Below, piece after piece: positions 42,509-55,551 of a stretch of DNA of 64,000 nt (positions are counted from its first letter, which is position 1; every line of letters begins with the position of its first letter). Below the pieces are notes generated by a model. It saw only the letters and a list, made by a program, of their open reading frames with translations, did no database searches and was not told the origin of the DNA. Position numbers and translations under genes: made by a program. Source of the DNA: Puccinia triticina (lineage: Eukaryota > Basidiomycota > Pucciniomycetes > Pucciniales > Pucciniaceae); assembly GCF_026914185.1 (NCBI RefSeq), contig NC_070565.1, forward strand, positions 4,588,001 through 4,652,000, read 5' to 3'.

Positions 42509-43154
42509 TAGATCAATAGGCGAGTTCATGTTGCCCCAAAAACAACAATGGTTAGTTATGATATGGTACAATAACCACTTTTATCTGTGTAGCATAACAC
42601 TTGCCGTTACTACATTCAGGTGTTATCTGTATTAGTTGCAAACATTTTCAAGCCCGGGACTGTATTGCAAGAGGGCACTTTTTTCAAGTGTGAATTGTGT
42701 TACATTACTAGTAACACGTTAACCGCTGAGTAACACAATAAAGAGGGGTGAATGTCCCCCTCTGGCCAATATATTTTCCAATCTCTGCACCACCAGATAT
42801 TGTAACTAATGTAAAAAATGAAAATACCCAAGGCACAATTTTGTAACGCACTTCCATTACTGTTGAGGGTAACAGTAGCAAGTAAATAATTGTTACCATA
42901 TTGGTACATTACCAATAAACATACTGTACCTACCCACTGTTGCCAAAACCCAAGGTTTTCACAGATGGTTTGACTCCTTATTAGGGCTGGGCCCCGACCG
43001 CGGCCCATTCGGGTATACCCGACTATCCGACTCGGTCGGGCGGGGCACGGGAGGGTATTTTGCCAAGAAATACCCGACACCTTTGGTCAGGTAATTAAAT
43101 TGACCCGTCGGGTATACCTGACGGAGCAACTTTCAAGCCAGGATGACCAGGCTC

Positions 43155-43290
43155 ATCTCAATAGCCGGTTCAACCGGTCATTGAGAGAGAGTGTACCCCT
43201 CAGGATGACCGGTTGAACCGGTCATTGAGAGGGTGTATGCTCCTCTCAATGACAGGTTGGACCAACCATCGAGAGGGTGCGGTTGAACAG
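43155..43290. repeat. palindrome array inside the hAT element
   Basis: Three units read CCGGTTCAACCGGTCATTGAGAG..CTCTCAATGAC. The dyad CCGGTTCAACCGG occurs twice. It replaces the region where the end of the transposase gene would be expected. Confidence 0.75.
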
Positions 43291-43425
43291 TTCAAAGAGA
43301 GGGGAAACAAGGATTTTTTTGTGCTCAATTTCTTATACAAGCCTGCATGTATGTATAAAATTGTAGGAAGCAGATAATATATTAGAGGATATAGTCACTT
43401 TAAGCTAATCGTATTCAATTTCATC

Positions 43426-44407
43426 TTATGCAAAGAACTGTCCATTGAGAAGCTCTTCAACCCTTGCAGCAAGTGTTCCAATGTTGCTGGCATTGTCGGC
43501 GGTGATGCTCGTTAACGAATTTGCGAGATTGTATCCCTCAAGAACCTCAATAAACACATTTGCAAAGTTTACACCGGTATGAGCTCCTAAGTCATTCAAA
43601 ATTAACTGAATCATCAGTTTCTCTGTCTTTTCTTTGTATAACATACCACAAACAACTGACCATGAACCTGAGGCATGGCAATAATAATATCTATCAAGTC
43701 CCAATTATCGGTAATTGCATGGCCAGTTGTTCCCATGAAAGCAAGAGTGTTCGGCGAAGTCCATGCGTCAAGCGTGAATCCAACGTGTTTGATATGTTTA
43801 AAAATTGTTCTTATATGGTTGGAGTGAGACTGGTGCAAGTAGTGTACTTCCATTGCAATTGATTTTTGTGAGAATAGCAAGTTTCCCGGTCGAACTGAAG
43901 GATTTAATAGACACATAAGTTTGCAAAAAGACTGTTGCTCAACAAAGGCAAAAGGTAGATTGGCATCGGCAAGGATATATGCACTCGCTTTCTTGAGTGA
44001 ATTGGATGAGAGCAGTTCTTCAGAGTTCTGGGGAGGAAAAGGTTGAAACAGATAAGTTTTGACCCAAAACCTGATTTTGATCTCATTCTCACCTGGTTAA
44101 TTTTATTTAGGCCACTGTCAACCTTGCTTGGATTGAGCAGATGATGTTTGCGAAAGAGATGTTCACTCATTGATTTCGTACTGCCACTTTGGTTGCGGGT
44201 TAGGAGGGCATTGCAAGGTTGACTTGTATTTTCCAAGACAACTGTACACTGGACCTTGTTTTCGCCCACTTTGTCAACAAAGTACTTCCAGACCCACAAC
44301 TTCCGCAGGGTTTGCGAGTTGTCCGTCTGCGATGCACTTGGTGAGGTCGGAAATGGCTGAGTATTAGGCCAAACATGTTCCAAATCGTCCGCCGGCCGTT
44401 TTTTCAT
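43426..44407 (-). pseudogene. hAT transposase remnant (BED finger and part of the RNase H-like core)
   Basis: Read from 44407 leftwards: a BED-type zinc finger (WKYFVDKVGENKVQC, then C..N..LLTRNQSGSTKSMSEHLFRKHH), with Cys, Cys, His and His in the expected order. After a frame break comes VGFTLDAWTSPNTLAFMGTT, a hallmark of hAT transposases containing the first catalytic Asp, followed in a third frame by NSLTSITADNASNIGTL, containing the second Asp. The C-terminal dimerisation domain is missing. At least two frame changes are present (introns or indels), so no active enzyme is expected. Confidence 0.88.
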
Positions 44408-45042
44408 TTTTCGGAGGGTCTCTTGTGAGCGTTAGGGAGGTTGAGGTTGACAAGGAGGAATAGAATGCCAGCAAGGAGAAGTTATCTCGTGAAACTGTCA
44501 GTCTCCGACGGGTATGCCCAATACCCGACGGATACTTGGTGTTTGAATACCCGAGATCGGGCTACCCGGAGGAGCGTTCCGGGTATACCCTCCCGAGCAG
44601 TCGGATATCACCCAAGGCCCAGCCCTACTCCTTATGCATGTTGTGTGCATAAAATATAAAAATCATGCATAATGTTGATGCTGTAAGAAATAACACCAGA
44701 ACTATAGAAGATAATGTAAGTACAATGATTCAAAAAAGAATGGTAAGAAGAAAAATGAATGAGACATGGAGCAAACCCTATAGAAATACTGGAAGCAGTG
44801 GTGGGCAGATACGTTACTTTACGTTACAGCAGTGAAATTGGATAACATAACATCGTTTTAGTTATCCAAATTGGCCATTTTGGTAACGTACAAAATTCTT
44901 GCAGTAAAGTATAGTAAAGTAACTTTTTTTTCAACCTGATTTTTTATGTTTTTGGTAACGTAACTTTTTTGATATAGAGCTTTTTGTAAAGGGGGTTGAG
45001 ATTATTGAAAAAAGAGCAAGTTGGTATCATGTCTTTAGCTTA

Positions 45043-46341
45043 CACCACCTGCAAATGGGTGTGGTTTTCTCCGCAGCCACAGCCAGTGGTTTTCCCTCGG
45101 AACTCGCGCGGCCCCCGGAAAACTCGTGCGGCCCCCGGAAACCATCATTCGGGGTGATGATACACATAACTCACCTGGGCCGTTCATCTGGCTGGTCAAA
45201 TGACGACCAGCCAAGTTGTGCAACTTGATGATCGGCAAGCCGCGGGTCATCAGGACACACCGATGACCGGACAGCCGCGGGTCATCAGGACACACCAATG
45301 ACCGGACAGCCGCGGGTCATCAGGACACACCGATGACCGGACAGCCGCGGGTCATCAGGACACACCGATGACCGGACAGCTGGCCAGTCATTGAGCTATA
45401 CATGCCTCAATGACTGGTCAGACGGCTGGTCATCAAGGCAGACAGCTCGATGACTGGAGCCGGCCGGTCATCAAGAAGGCAGACACTGATCAATGACCGG
45501 TCATCAAGGATACACCTCGATCACCTCAGACCAGCCAGCTGGCTGGTCATTGAAGTGTCCTTGATGACCGGCTGGCTCCGGTCATCGAGTTACATGTATA
45601 CCTCGATGACCGGAGCAGGCCGGTTGTCAAGGCATACACCTTGATCATCCCTGTCATCAAGGCTGGATCATTGAAGACCGGAGCCGGCCGGTCATCAAGG
45701 CCTTGATCATTGATGACCGGAGCCGGCCGGTCATCAAGGCCTTGATCATTGATGACCGGAGCCAACCGGCCATTAAGGCATACACCTTGATGACCGGCCA
45801 GCTTGGGTCGGTTCATCAAGGTACATTCATACCTCGAAGACCAGCCGGCTGGCTGGTCATCGAGGTACATATGTTGATGGCCAGCCAGTTGGCCGGTCAT
45901 TGAGGTGTATACCTCGATGACTGCTCAGATGGCTGGTCATCAAGGTACATGTACCTTGACATCAAGGACACCTCGATGACCAGCCAGCTGGCCGGTGATC
46001 GAGTTGTATCTGTGCCTTAATGACCGATTAGATGGCCGGTCATCGAGTGTCTACCGTCTTGATGACCGGCCGGCTCCAGTCATCGAGCTGTCTGCCTTGA
46101 CAACCAGCCGTCTGACCAGTCATCGAGGCATGTATACCTTGATGACCTCCCAGCTATCCGGTCATCGGTGCGTCCTGATGATCAAGCTGTACAACTTGGC
46201 TGGTCGTCATGTGACCAGCCAGATGACCGGCCCGGGCGAGTTATGTTTACCCCGAATGATGGTTCCCGGGGGCCGCGCGAGTTCAGTTGGAAAACCACTG
46301 GGTGTGGCTGCGGAGAAAACCACACCCATTTGCAGGTGGTG
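45043..46341. mobile_element. TIR element made almost wholly of palindrome arrays, TSD TTA
   Basis: The ends CACCACCTGCAAATGGGTG... and ...CACCCATTTGCAGGTGGTG are inverted over about 38 bp, and the inversion goes on through GGAAACCATCATTCGGGGT and GTTGTGCAACTTGATGATC. TTA is duplicated at 45040-45042 and 46342-46344. The interior (about 45236-46180) is a run of GATGACCGG(A/C)nnnGGCCGGTCATC(A/G)AGG units. It is 1299 bp without coding capacity. This is the clearest case of palindrome arrays carried by a discrete mobile element. Confidence 0.9.
45236..45385. repeat. 35-36 bp direct tandem repeat
   Basis: Four near-identical copies of CCGGACAGCCGCGGGTCATC plus AGGACACACCGATGA lie head to tail. 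They differ from the rest of the array, where neighbouring units are inverted and diverged. Confidence 0.85.
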
Positions 46342-46748
46342 TTATTGGTTAAGGCTTGCCTCTCAGGTTAGTGACATTTGAAGTTGTGGGTTCAACCCTC
46401 ACTCTGAACAACTTTTAATGTGGCTTCCTGGCAGCATACTGAGTTTATGTGGTTGTTTAGTGTCAACTTGAGCGAACATCTCGCTTATATTGATAAAAAC
46501 AACCACAGATCAGGGCCTTTACCAGAAAGTTACACCAAAGTTACCCAAATCTGGGAAAAAATGTAACGTAACTGGTTTTGTTCAAAATAACCAGGGAACG
46601 TAACTAGATGGATTGGAGGCCATTTTCTGCAGGAGATATCATAACTCCAAATTAGATATCTGTAACTAGCAGATAACGTAACTGTAAAGGTTACGTTACC
46701 GGCAGAGTTATCCATTTGGAGAACGTATCTGCCCACCGCTGCTGGAAG

Positions 46749-47738
46749 TATGAATGATGGACAACTGGAAGCAAGGACACTACAAGCTATAGATAAGATT
46801 CTGAACAAGGATTGGTTGGGTTAGTTGAATTATGAAGGTAGGGATAGAAAGAGAGATGAGAAAAAAACCCTATGAAATAGGAAATCAAATAAAGGAATAT
46901 AAAAATAAGATTGACAATGATCTAAGACAAAGAGAGCTAAAGCAGAAGAAGGATTATTGTTGAGGTTCACCAAGGAGAAGTGAGAGAAATTTTAAATGCA
47001 TGTGCATTTCTCACCAAGTTGAGAAGCTACAAAGACGGGTCAAGTTAAAGCTTTGTTGAGTTTTGATGTGAGCGCGGAGTGTTAAGAGTTATCTTGATCA
47101 GTGTTGAGGAATAACTGAGTATTGGATTTGAGGGACAAAAGGATTGAGAACGTTGAGGAGAGAGGCAATGTTCTGGGTGCGGTTCATAACAGAGCAGTTT
47201 AGGGTTAGGGTGAGTTGAGTGATATGCAGCACTTAGTTGAGTGCGGCATGCAGAACTGATGATCAAGACACACTGACTGGGTCAAATTCAACACATAAGC
47301 TGTCCCTTTGGCAACACAGAGGCTTTGCTGAGAATTTTGTGAGTTCTCATGTGCAAATATGTCATGTCTAGGCCTGGAAAACTTGAACTACCCTGCTGAT
47401 TTGCCATCCTGATGCAAAGCCAGCTGCCATATTTTTCTTGCATTGAGCTGGATGAGCAGTCATTGTTTTTTTTAGCAAGGTTTGACAACAGATTTTGAAA
47501 TCTGCCTCACCCTGAAAAAATTGATGTGAATAGGTGTCAGGTTACATCCAGCGTGGGATGTGCCTGACATGTGGTTCTCCATGGTGGCATTCATATTTGT
47601 GTGCTTTGGATTCCCATGTCTCTGAGGTTGTTCACTGGCGGATGGCTTGGAGCCTGTTTGAAGCTTGTTAATAGAGCTCAAGGGGTGCTGGAGACTGGAG
47701 TCCAAGCGTAATGCTTGGTAAAGCTTGAGTTTAGGCAG
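46749..47738. other. intergenic, no gene recognised
   Basis: Short frames only, without family features. Confidence 0.35.
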
Positions 47739-47740
47739 TA

Positions 47741-47938
47741 GGGGTGTTCAAAGTTGAAATCAAAATTTTTTCAAATCATAAAATCATAAAATCATAACAC
47801 TTTTGACTGATCATTTTTTATGTGCCATTTTAGAATTGTTGCTCTTTTTTGAGTGATTGGGTGTTACACATTTTTTTCAGATTGAAACTTTATGAATTTA
47901 TGGTGTTATGATTTTATGCAGTTAACTTTGAACACCCC
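47741..47938. mobile_element. MITE with TA target duplication
   Basis: The ends GGGGTGTTCAAAGTTGAAAT and AACTTTGAACACCCC are inverted and flanked by TA (47739-47740 and 47939-47940), as in Tc1/mariner-derived MITEs. The inner arms are ATCATAAAATCATAA and TTATGATTTTAT. Confidence 0.85.
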
Positions 47939-47942
47939 TAGT

Positions 47943-48232
47943 GGAGGACTTCCCGTCAATCTGGAAAGTCAGATCTGAGCCGCCAGATTTCAGATTTCGC
48001 AGGGAAATCTCGGTCCCCGAAGCTCCCCGAAGGGATCCAGAGTTCCAGATTCCAGATTCCAGTGGAGGACTTCCCGTCAACTTTGAATAAATCTGGAATT
48101 CCAGATTTCGCAGGGGAATCTGGAATCTGGAACTCTGGATCCCTTCGGGGAGCTTCGGGGACCGAGATTTCCCTGCGAAATCTGAAATCTGGCGGCTCAG
48201 ATCTGGATTTCCAGATCGACGGGAAGTCCTCC
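47943..48232. mobile_element. 290-bp near-perfect palindromic MITE (GGAGGACTTCCCGTC family)
   Basis: The left arm runs through GGAGGACTTCCCGTC, CAGATCTGAGCCGCCAGATT, CGCAGGGAAATCTCGGTCCC and GGGATCCAGAGTTCCAGA. The right arm is its reverse complement, ending GACGGGAAGTCCTCC. A second terminal copy, GGAGGACTTCCCGTCAAC, sits at 48063, so one element may have inserted into another. AGT flanks both ends. It lies about 160 bp upstream of the Pho80-like gene and directly abuts the 47741 MITE. Confidence 0.88.
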
Positions 48233-48391
48233 AGTGTTTTCAGGCAAATAGGGTGACTTTCCCGTCGAGATCTGAGGGCCTCCGAGTAGTGATCTGAAGC
48301 CCCCAAAACTAGATTTGCTTGTGAAAATCTGGACTTTTTGGGTCTATATTCACACCTCCTAGGGTCCCAGATGTGACGCCATCCACATGAT

Positions 48392-50023
48392 ATGACTTGG
48401 AAAGTTGGAGTGCAAGCAGAGGATCCTTTGGGCGGAGAAAAACACGAAACTTGTCCGGACGAGATGGAAGCACTACTACGAGGACCATCGAGCCCACCAC
48501 CCCCAACCAGGAAAGCGCACCCAAACAACTCAGAGGAGAACTCGATCGACGACGAAAAGGAACAACAACAGCAGAAACAGGCGCAGAAACAACCAACTCT
48601 GGCGAACGAAGACACCATTGATAACCATCCTAGCACCACCAATCGGCTCCCTTCAGCTGGATTGAAGGAACTCCCAGCTCGCTTCGAACGATGTGAGATC
48701 GACGACCTGATCGAGTTAATCGGTATGTCCTCCTTTTCTTGCCTGTTTTCCAAGCTGTTAGAATCACCCCACTTTCACATTCTGGGCCGAAGAGATCTTC
48801 CCGGCAAAGCGTCAAAGATTGAAGAATATCTAGTGATCGGGGATCAGGACGCGTTAAATGACTTGCTTCTTTCTATCGATAAGAGAAACAAAGCAATCGA
48901 ATCCATAACTGACTAGAGGCAAATAAACCCCACCAATGTTTCTCCTATTCATCTTCAAAAATCCGCAACACAATGTGACACATACGAACCATTACGCCTC
49001 GCGAAAAAACTAAAAAAAAAACAGGATCGATGTTGACAAGACTGATTAACCATAACGACCAAATCCCCTTCACCTCGACCTCTCTAACAAGATTTCATTC
49101 TCGATCACCACCGACGATCAGTATCAACGATTACTTGAGAAGGATCTATAAATACACAAATCCAGAACCGATCTGCCTGATCTTAATCCTCAATTACATC
49201 GATCGGATCTGTAAAAACCTGATCAACTTCACAATCTGCTCGTTAACCGTCCATCGCTTCTGTATCACATCGGTGACCATCGGCTCAAAATTTATCTGCG
49301 ATAGCTTTTACTCTAACTCGAGATATGCTAAAGTGGGTGGGATCTCTTTGACTGAAATCAATCTGCTTGAGAGGGAGTTTTTATTGGCTATTGATTATCG
49401 TTTATCGGTTGGTCCCCTCCTCTCAAAAACTCATCTGCTTCCACTTCTTTGCTTTTTATTTTAGTCTTCTCTCTCTCTCTCTCCTCTCAGGCTCCTAATT
49501 TGTTCACACCAAACGGAAAGAGAGAGAGAGACAATTGGCTCTCATTCATCTGGGAAAATATTCTTACCTTTCTTTGATGCTGCATTTGATTTATTGAATC
49601 TAGACAACAAACGAAGAGTTGAATAAATATTATCTATCGTTAGTAGAATCGCATCCCTCCTATAAGATCGATCGATCAACAACGACGACGAACCACCCCC
49701 AACCAATGATTACCACTCAAAGCCAGCGATTATCAGGACTAGAAGAAGCACCGCAGGAGGGGGGTGGGGCAGATCAAGGGCAGCGGGAAAAAGCGGACGA
49801 ACGAGAGTCGAAGAGAATCAAAGCCGAAGACCTCGTTGACGAGCAGATGGCCTCGGATCCAAACGAGACTATCAAGCGAGAAGAACTGTCTCGGTCCCGA
49901 GACTCCATCCCCAATCCTCACCCCCACCCGCTCGGCCTCGTCCATCATCCTTCTCAACATCACCTACAATCCGTCTCGGCCACCACCTCAACCATCTTAC
50001 CCGACTCTATTGTAGAAGAATGA
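48392..50023 (+). CDS. Pho80-like (PHO80/PCL family) cyclin
   Basis: Three exons, 48392-48722, 49025-49407 and 49604-50023, join in frame (donors GTATGT and GTTGGT; acceptors ACAG and CTAG) to give about 377 residues. An in-frame ATG at 48464 is an alternative start. After a Pro/Gln-rich start comes LPARFERCEIDDLIELIG, then the cyclin domain typical of the Pho80 family: MLTRLINHNDQIP, LTRFHSRSPPTISINDYLRR, LTVHRFCITSVTIGSKF, YAKVGGISLTEINLLEREFL, NKYYLSLVESHPSY. The C-terminal 100 residues are charged and disordered. Pho80-type cyclins bind a Pho85-type CDK and govern phosphate response and related nutrient signalling. The palindromic MITE lies just upstream and could affect its promoter. Confidence 0.9.
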
Positions 50024-50516
50024 ACCCCCACTACCAGCCCCCCCCTTTTGGTCAGCAGACACAGATTGGATCTTATGAAACACTTCAACGTCGCATCATC
50101 GACCATACATCCTTCTTGGTATCCCATAGAAGAGACTCAACAACTTGTACATGTGTTTGGTGGGCTGAGGAAGTGGGATGTAAATGAGAGAAATCCTTAA
50201 TAATCTTATGATAAATGAATCAAGCCTTGCCCATTCCTATCTCTCGTTATATAACTTATTTAAATTTTATTTATTCATTGATTTATTTATATGTTGAAGG
50301 TTTTGTTCTTAAACAGAGCAATCGAAAAAACCCAGGAGGAAAAAAGTGCCTGGTGTTGGAAATGAATGCATAAACTAAGCATATTCCCCAGAACTTGACC
50401 AGTGTCTGATATATACATAGACAAGACTAAGTGGATGATGACTTGTCCTTTGGGACATGTGCGTGCCCTCAGGCCGAGCAGAAGCAATCTTTCCCAACAC
50501 GGACTGGACAACAATT
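50024..50516. other. intergenic, 3' flank of the cyclin gene
   Basis: AT-rich sequence with AATAAA-like and TTATTTAT blocks near 50200-50290. No gene was recognised. Confidence 0.4.
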
Positions 50517-50763
50517 CACTGCAAAAAAAACTGTGTCAACTGTGAGCAGTTGACATGCGGCAACTCTGAGGAAGCTTGTGGTGTTACACCAGCCTTACTC
50601 AAGGTTTGACTCAACCTAAGCTTCAATGCACAGTCACTGTGCACCTTGCACAGTGACTGTGCCAACAAAGGCACTTCTGCATTCATGTGGAGTTACAATG
50701 GCAGCTTGGCTTGAGTATCCTGCATGTCAACTGCAAGCAGTTGACCAAGTTATTTTTGCAGTG
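50517..50763. mobile_element. MITE (CACTGCAAAAA ends), TSD ATT
   Basis: The left arm CACTGCAAAAAAAACT, GTCAACTGTGAGCAGTTGAC, ATGCGG and the right arm, which reads CACTGCAAAAATAACT, GGTCAACTGCTTGCAGTTGAC, ATGCAGG on the minus strand, are inverted. ATT flanks both ends (50514-50516 and 50764-50766). A similar start (CACTGTGAAAAAAACTTG) occurs at about 16828. Confidence 0.8.
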
Positions 50764-51164
50764 ATTGAGCATATTTTGCGTGGAAGGTATGTTCTGCAAT
50801 GCAAAGTTTTGCTTTCTTGGGACAACGTTCTCGGGAAATTCAGTTAACAAAACTGTACACAATCACGCTTTCCCAACAAGCCCAAAGGAATTTTTCACGG
50901 GTAGGTATGTATATCAAAGATGGGTCTACATACTACTGCGAATTTTGCTGATTTCATTTTTGGGGGGCAGGTATTTACAAAGATGCGGAAAGATAAATCT
51001 CAGATGGTTCACAGTTCGCGAACAAAGTATAAGCAGAAAAAGGAAGAACCAGTACGATTATGGTCAAGAGTACTCTAAACAGCAAGCCAAAAAAACAGAT
51101 GATCATGCGAGCAGTATCTGATTTGAGTATTAGTCGATTGGATGTCCAAGTCGATGAGTCGATT

Positions 51165-54561
<3,397 letters not shown>

Positions 54562-55093
54562 GTTGTTGATGTTTTTTAGATGTGTTTTGACTCCGGGCCT
54601 GTCCAAACCGGGGGTGCAAATTTTGCTGATTTTTTTGGTCAGGTTGAAGCCTTGAAGGAAGCCAACCGATCGCAGAATGGAGGTGGAGTGGCCGTGATTT
54701 GCCGGCGGCGAGGCCATGTTGAAGAATTTCCGAGACGCGAGCTCCGGGGCGCTGCGCAGAGGGGGTCGGAGCCCCGCCTTGCGCAGGAGGGCTACGCGGA
54801 CGCAGGAGAGGGCCCAACTAAATCCAACCCCTCGATGACATCAGGCCAACCAAGGATGGCTTCGTTCCCTCCACCAAACATGTCCACTCGGAATACGCGG
54901 CCCTCGAATCGAAGTTGACAACCGACGACCCCCCTGGCAGTTCAGACACTGTCCTCGAGTCAAATATCGCAACTGGAAAACTCAACCTGAACAACTCGCT
55001 CGTGCAACCATCAACTTTCTCCTCTCCTCCGACTTCCTTCCGAACCAAATTTGATTTGTTCGCAATCTCAACACAGCAGGATATCTCTCAGCC

Positions 55094-55551
55094 ATGGTTG
55101 TCGGTCGTATTACACACTATGCATTCGACCTCGCGTTGATATCGACCATTCTTGCTGGGATCAAGCGTAATACTGGATACAGGTGAGAATTCACATACAC
55201 CTCAGTCCTATTATTCTTATTTACATTCAAGCTCATCAAGTCACTTGGTTTTAGCGTGAAACTCCACGAGTTACCTGAAGGTGCTCCTCGGACGGTTGCT
55301 TCTTCCTATCTTCAAGCTGGGGTTCGTTCGATTTTTACTTTGAAGACTGATTTTTCGCAAAAATATATAAAAGTCTTCTTGCACATTAAACCACACTGTT
55401 AAACTGATTTCATGTTTGTTTTGATGAAAATCCCATCGAAAAGGAAAAAATATTTGATTACGTCTCAGCCTACTCTCACACATCCTCATACTTCCACCGG
55501 GGCGCTATCGATGGCCCTGGTAAGTCCTCGTGGGGCTGGGGGTCAAAATAG
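55094..55551 (+). CDS. DUF1748 family small protein
   Basis: Three exons, 55094-55182, 55255-55321 and 55444-55551, join in frame (donors GTGAGA and GTTCGT; acceptors TTAG and AAAG) to give 87 residues. It starts MVVGRITHYAFDLALISTIL, then AGIKRNTGYR, which matches the conserved fungal DUF1748 start (GRIxHYxFDxxLISTxLAGIRRxTG). The end, GEKIFDYVSAYSHTSSYF, also fits the family. Function is unknown; yeast members are small and mostly mitochondrial. It is divergent from the TRM4 gene with about 530 bp between, so the two may share a promoter region. Confidence 0.82.

Larger units (their letters stand above)
42982..44627. mobile_element. hAT transposon with decayed transposase, TSD CTCCTTAT
   Basis: The ends TAGGGCTGGGCC and GGCCCAGCCCTA are inverted, and the subterminal regions are rich in GGGTATACCCGAC-type motifs on both sides. 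CTCCTTAT is duplicated at 42974-42981 and 44628-44635, the 8-bp duplication typical of hAT elements. Transposase remnants lie on the minus strand. At 1646 bp it is shorter than an autonomous hAT element, and a palindrome array sits in its 3' part. Confidence 0.93.
45028..46412 (+). repeat. tRNA-derived (SINE-like) sequence split by the 45043-46341 element
   Basis: Removing the element and one TTA joins TTTAGC, TTA and TTGGTTAAGG, restoring TAGCTTATTGG, a perfect Pol III box A. A box B-like GGTTCAACCCT lies at 46389-46399 inside a GTGGG/CTCAC stem, at normal tRNA spacing. Neither half is a functional tRNA. Confidence 0.6.
44796..46741. mobile_element. hAT-type non-autonomous element, TSD CTGGAAG
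   Basis: The ends CAGTGGTGGGCAGATACGTT and AACGTATCTGCCCACCGCTG are inverted and carry the hAT-like CAGNGNTG start. CTGGAAG is repeated at 44789-44795 and 46742-46748 (an eighth base differs). Subterminal GTAACGTA motifs are abundant on both sides. The interior holds a tRNA-derived repeat that has itself been split by the 45043-46341 element. No transposase is encoded. Confidence 0.88.

Noticed and set aside
48723..48916. Continuation of the cyclin exon 1 frame to a stop at 48916
   Set aside because: A GTATGT donor at 48723 and an ACAG acceptor before 49025 join two halves of a well-known cyclin motif; the extension has no such similarity.
54580..54918. Plus-strand frame opposite the start of TRM4
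   Set aside because: It lies in the spacer between two divergent genes and overlaps TRM4's first intron antisense; no family features.
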